Shown piece after piece: positions 60,068 through 64,000 of a stretch of DNA of 64,000 nucleotides. Numbering within the stretch: the first letter of the stretch is position 1; every line of letters starts with the position of its first letter. The stretch comes from Ampullaceana balthica (Eukaryota; Mollusca; Gastropoda; Lymnaeidae), in NCBI GenBank assembly GCA_944989445.1, contig CALYLW010000422.1:372001-436000 (forward strand). The letters run 5' to 3'. Position numbers and translations under genes: made by a program. Under the pieces are notes generated by a model that ran no database searches, was not told the DNA's origin, and worked only from the letters and a program-made list of their open reading frames with translations.

Positions 60068-60302
60068 GAAATCAAAATGAGCAACTCCAGGGATTCATTA
60101 GGATAGTCGCTTGTTGAACACTGCAGTTTGTTCTAATTCCATTCAACAGCCCACAGCTTACAGCTATTACTAAATAGGCCACAGCTAACATCAAACAGAA
60201 CACAGCTAACAGCACACAGACCACAGCTAACACTCAATAGGCCACAGCTAACAGCTAACATACCAAATCTAACAGCAATGCCGATGCCCCATCATACCAT
60301 TA

Positions 60303-60425
60303 CCCGATCCTGTCATTGCACCATCCTGTCATTGCACAATCCTGTCATTGCACCATCCTGTCATTGCACCACCCTGTCATTGCACCACCCTGTCATTGCA
60401 CCACCCTGTCATTGCACCATCCTGC
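60303..60425. repeat. 16-bp minisatellite, about 8 copies
   Basis: The unit is ATTGCACCATCCTGTC with ACC/ATC variants. Confidence 0.95.
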
Positions 60426-60533
60426 CATCGTACATTTCCACCCCTAACTCTCTAAGGCCATCCACTTGTTTACTTTGTCTCATGAAAGCAGGAACCCAAT
60501 GACAAGAATGAGATGAAAGTTACATTTTTTATG

Positions 60534-60796
60534 AGAGTTTGTTGTAGCACCTCCCCAGGGGGCGTGCCACGCTGTGACACTTTGTTGTAGCACCTCCCCA
60601 GGGGGCGTGCCACGCTGTGACACTTTGTTGTAGCACCTCCCCAGGGGGCGTGCCACGCTGTGACACTTTGTTGTAGCACCTCCCCAGGGGCGTGCCACGC
60701 TGTGACACTTTGTTGTAGCACCTCCCCAGGGGGCGTGCCACGCTGTGACACTTTGTTGTAGCACCTCCCCAGGGGGCGTGCCACGCTGTGACACTT
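60534..60796. repeat. 43-bp minisatellite, 6 copies
   Basis: Units begin GTTGTAGCACCTCCCCAGGG and contain GCCACGCTGTGACAC. One copy lacks a G (42 bp). Confidence 0.95.
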
Positions 60797-60841
60797 CACG
60801 CCTCACGATTTTATTTTTTCAAACTATTCCAAGCTTAATCA

Positions 60842-61215
60842 TAGGGCCGGATTTAGACTTGATGGGGTCCTAATCTAGGGCCGGATTTAGACTTGATGGG
60901 GTCCTAATCTAGGGCCGGATTTAGACTTGATGGGGTCCTAATCCAGGGCCGGATTTAGACTTGATGGGGTCCTAATCGAGGACCGGATTTAGACGTGATG
61001 GGGTCCTAATCGAGGGCCGGATTTAGACTTGATGGGGTCCTAATCGAGGGCCGGATTTAGACTTTGATGGGGTCCTAATCGAGGGCCGGATTTAGACTTG
61101 ATGGGGTCCTAATCGAGGGCCGGATTTAGACTTGATGGGGTCCTAATCGAGGGCCGGATTTAGACTTGATGGGGTCCTAATCTAGGGCCGGATTTAGACT
61201 TGATGGGGTCCTAAT
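60842..61215. repeat. 34-bp minisatellite, 11 copies
   Basis: Units begin AGGGCCGGATTTAGACTTGA and end CCTAATCT. The array runs directly into the AGAGCCGGCCTTAGGGC repeat at 61216, whose start resembles the unit start, suggesting the array arose from that element's end. Confidence 0.95.
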
Positions 61216-63420
61216 CTATAAGGGCAGAGCCGGCCTTAGGGCAAGGCGAACGAGGCAACTGCCTTGGGCCCCGCGCTTTTCAGGGCCCCGCGCTTTGGCT
61301 AAACATTTTTACTACTTGTTACAATTTTACTACTATTAAGTCATAGATGTTTTTTAAATAACAACATGATCGAGAAAACTTTTTTTTCAGTATAAAATAA
61401 TTCGAAAAATACCGTACTAATATTAAAAAAAACCATTATAATCATCTTAAATCCTAATGCAAACAGTATTTTCCTAGAGCATTTCAGTAAGCAAGTATGA
61501 ATTCAGAACATTTGAAATAAGAAAACCCAGTTTTTAGGCTTTAAACTATGCAAAGGTAAGTGACAAAATACCAGTGTGAGACTGTCTGATCATGAACAAT
61601 CAAAGGGACATATGACATCTGACATATGACATCTACTTTGGAATGGTTTGAGCTGGGAACATAGGCTAACAAAACAATGCACCATTCACACGCCAACCCA
61701 ACTAATAATAAACAACCCCGTAAAAACAAAGTGTTTGACTATAAATCCTATATATTTGCTTTTAACCCGGGGGTGGGGGGTGGGAGAGGGGAAAGGTCTT
61801 GTCACCGCGTCGGGCGTCGCGGACGGGCACGACGAACGACAGAGAGAGACGGTTCCAAACATTGAAACCGAAATTATCTCCCCTGCCGCTAAATATAGGT
61901 GCTAGGTCAACACTCTAGTAGACGACGAATAAAAATTCTAAATACTGATTTATATAGATAAACTAAAAATGCATTAATTTAATTACGGTAAGTTCGATCG
62001 ATCTGAAATTTTGATACGATGCATTGTTAGGTGACACGGGCCCGTGTGCCAAATTTCAGCTCGATGGCTTCACTGGAAGTGGGTCATTTTCGACTTTTGT
62101 TTTTCCGCGGACGGGACGAGACGAAAGAGACGGACGAGCCGAGACGACGAACGAGTCGGCGGTGAAGTTAATATAAGGGATTAAAAAAGTGAATAAAACA
62201 AACCCGTAAAAACAAAGTTTGTCTACGATAAATCCCTTATATTTGAGTCATAATTAAAAGTATTAATTATGTTCCAACGCGACAAATATTTACAGACTGA
62301 CACCGAGTGATGTCCCCTATCTTTTAACGGGGGATGGGACGTGAGGGGGTGTCGGCACGACGGTCGACGTCTAAGCGTCAACTCAAACTCACGTGGAAAA
62401 AAAACAATAACCAACCGTGAATTTGAATTACATACGTTACATAAGGATAGCCTAAAAATGCATTAAATTAATTACGGTACGTTCGATCGATCTGAAATTT
62501 TGATACGATGCATTGTTAGGTGAGACGGGTCCCTGTGCCAAATTTCAGCTCGATCGGATCACGGGAAGTGGGTCATTTTTTACTTTTGTTTTTCCGCCCG
62601 CCCCAAGACAGAGAGTGATGACGACCCCCGCCCAGACAGATGAGAGACGACGAGACGGCTGAAGTTAATATAAGGGATTTAAAAACAAAGTTTTCTACTA
62701 TAAATCCCTTATATATGAGACATAACTAACAGTATTGATTATTTTCAAACGCGACAAACATTTACAGACTGAATCTGTCTTAACTCAACTTTGCTTCATA
62801 ACCCTAGTGGGGGGGAGGGGTGGGTGGGGGGGGAGATGGGGAAAAGTCTGGTCACCGATTCGCTTGACCGAGCTCAGAGTGACACGTAAAATGTAAACAA
62901 AAGCGCCCCGTCGCTTCGTTGGGTCGCCTCAATGCGTCAGCTCAAACTTCACGTGGGAAAAAAACAATAACAAACCGTGAATTTAAATTACATACCTCAT
63001 ATAAGGATAAACTAAAAATGCATTAATTTAATTACGGTACGTTCGATCGATCTGAAATTTTGATACGATGCATTGTTAGGTGAGACGGGTCCGTGTGCTA
63101 AATTTCAGCTCGATCGAATCACGGGAAGTGGGTCATTTTTTTTTCTTTTGTGGTGAAGTTAATATAAGGGATTTAGAAAGGCTCGTAGGCATAGTGTATT
63201 TTAACGTCTCATGGTCATTGTTCAATTTCTCGCTGAGCAATTTCGTAGTTTCGTCGATAAACTACATCAGGCACACAGAGGAAACTTTTTGGGTCTTGTT
63301 GAATTGCTGGCGAGATTTGAATTGCTGGCGAGATTTGATCCGGTTTTGTAGAAAAATATATGACAAATAAAAACTGATTAAATTCATGACATTGCGAATT
63401 CAAAACGAACTCTTTTCGTT
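61215..63420 (+). pseudogene. second DUF4371/ZMYM-like hAT element, split by a tandem block
   Basis: 61215-61710 is the inverted counterpart of 43265-42650, and 63165-63420 that of 42640-42420. The right part reads, on +, RLMVIVQFLAEQ, FRSFVDKLHQAH, RGNFLGLVELLARF and FDPVL, a clear DUF4371-type segment, including a small in-frame duplication of ELLARF (63300-63330). The two parts are separated by 61710-63165. Frames are broken elsewhere. Confidence 0.7.
61710..63165. repeat. about 480-bp unit, three consecutive copies
   Basis: GTAAAAACAAAGT...TAAATCC(CT)TATAT begins and GAAGTTAATATAAGGGATT ends each unit (ends near 62180, 62685, 63170). Each carries TACGGTACGTTCGATCGATC, TTTTGATACGATGCATTGTT, AAATTTCAGCTCGAT and CTTTTGTTTTTCCGC. 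Related to 51640-52180 in the other orientation. Copies differ by many substitutions and indels. No conserved open frame, class unknown. Confidence 0.8.
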
Positions 63421-64000
63421 TATGGGGAAATAAAGTAAGGAAATTATTGTAGGAAGAGTAAAATCAGCTCAAATACTTTTCAGTAATACTTGATTGCACA
63501 CCTGACCAAAGTCACCAAGAGCAGATGTCATTGATAATCTGCTATGTAAGCTCTGGAAGTGGATATTCAGGCTTGTAAAACTCATTAGATTCATTTTCAG
63601 ATCCTAGGGCTTACAACGCTCCCATAAACCCCAAGTCGTGTGGGCAAGACTTCTCACCTTCGGGGGTAACGTCAACCTAAAATTGTATGTTTGGGGTAAC
63701 GGGCAAAAAGTTCACCGACCCCTGACCTACATAGTGTAACACTTCTTGATGTTTATTGCTTTCTTAATGCTGTTTAATTTTTGTCTAGCTATTGAAAAAT
63801 CACACGATGATTACAAAACAAACATCAATTTGAGTCCCTACCTTATTTTTATGCCGTTTTACAAGGGACATTTAAAGTCTCGTCAATAAATATGACATTA
63901 AGGATTGAAAAGAGCTGATACAAATCTTTTTTAAAATACTTATCCATTAATTCGACCGAAATACATGACCTATGTGACATGATGTTGACCGGAATCATAC
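63421..64000. other. no recognisable feature
   Basis: AT-rich DNA. The TTTGGGGTAACGGGCAAAAA G-rich stretch near 63690 looks like a repeat scrap but cannot be assigned. Confidence 0.45.

Overview
This window is eukaryotic, AT-rich, intron-bearing nuclear DNA. Gene structure, degraded non-LTR retrotransposons, Helitron-like elements, hAT, piggyBac and pogo-like MITEs, a tRNA-derived SINE and a very large number of minisatellites suggest an invertebrate. A gastropod mollusc is my best guess, but it is an inference from repeat style, not a proof. I see no bacterial operon, CRISPR array or viral gene.

Three protein-coding genes can be assembled exon by exon with canonical GT/AG junctions and matching phases. 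(1) A sedoheptulokinase (SHPK) gene on the + strand has six coding exons between 16356 and 25828 and encodes 482 aa. (2) A diphthamide synthase subunit 1 (DPH1) gene on the - strand has eleven coding exons between 38002 and 27604 and encodes 469 aa. It is tail-to-tail with SHPK, and its first exon is separated by a 4.7 kb intron that holds several transposon remnants. (3) An unrecognised two-exon gene of 205 aa with two PPxY motifs lies on the - strand at 22992-22081, wholly inside SHPK intron 4. A possible terminal exon of a fourth gene lies at 621-715 (+).

Layout. 1-6.5 kb is AT-rich with almost nothing recognisable. 6.5-14 kb is a repeat nest: a LINE remnant, a minisatellite grown from RT codons, a TIR transposon, and a Helitron inserted into a LINE. 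14-38 kb is the gene-bearing part, with MITEs and SINEs in introns. 38-42 kb is a Helitron-like nest that starts about 170 bp upstream of the DPH1 start codon. 42-64 kb has no recognisable host gene. It holds transposase remnants (DUF4371/ZMYM-like and ZBED/GTF2IRD2-like hAT), a second LINE type, nested MITEs, and about a dozen minisatellites, three of which sit end to end over 3.2 kb.

SHPK phosphorylates sedoheptulose. DPH1 carries out the first step of diphthamide synthesis on eEF2. Nothing in the sequence links their functions, and their adjacency looks incidental. The most unusual material is structural: an RT-codon-derived 39-bp minisatellite, a 45-bp array made of overlapping hairpins, tandem duplications that copy real splice sites and a real stop codon, and a three-level nest of mobile elements with clear target-site duplications.
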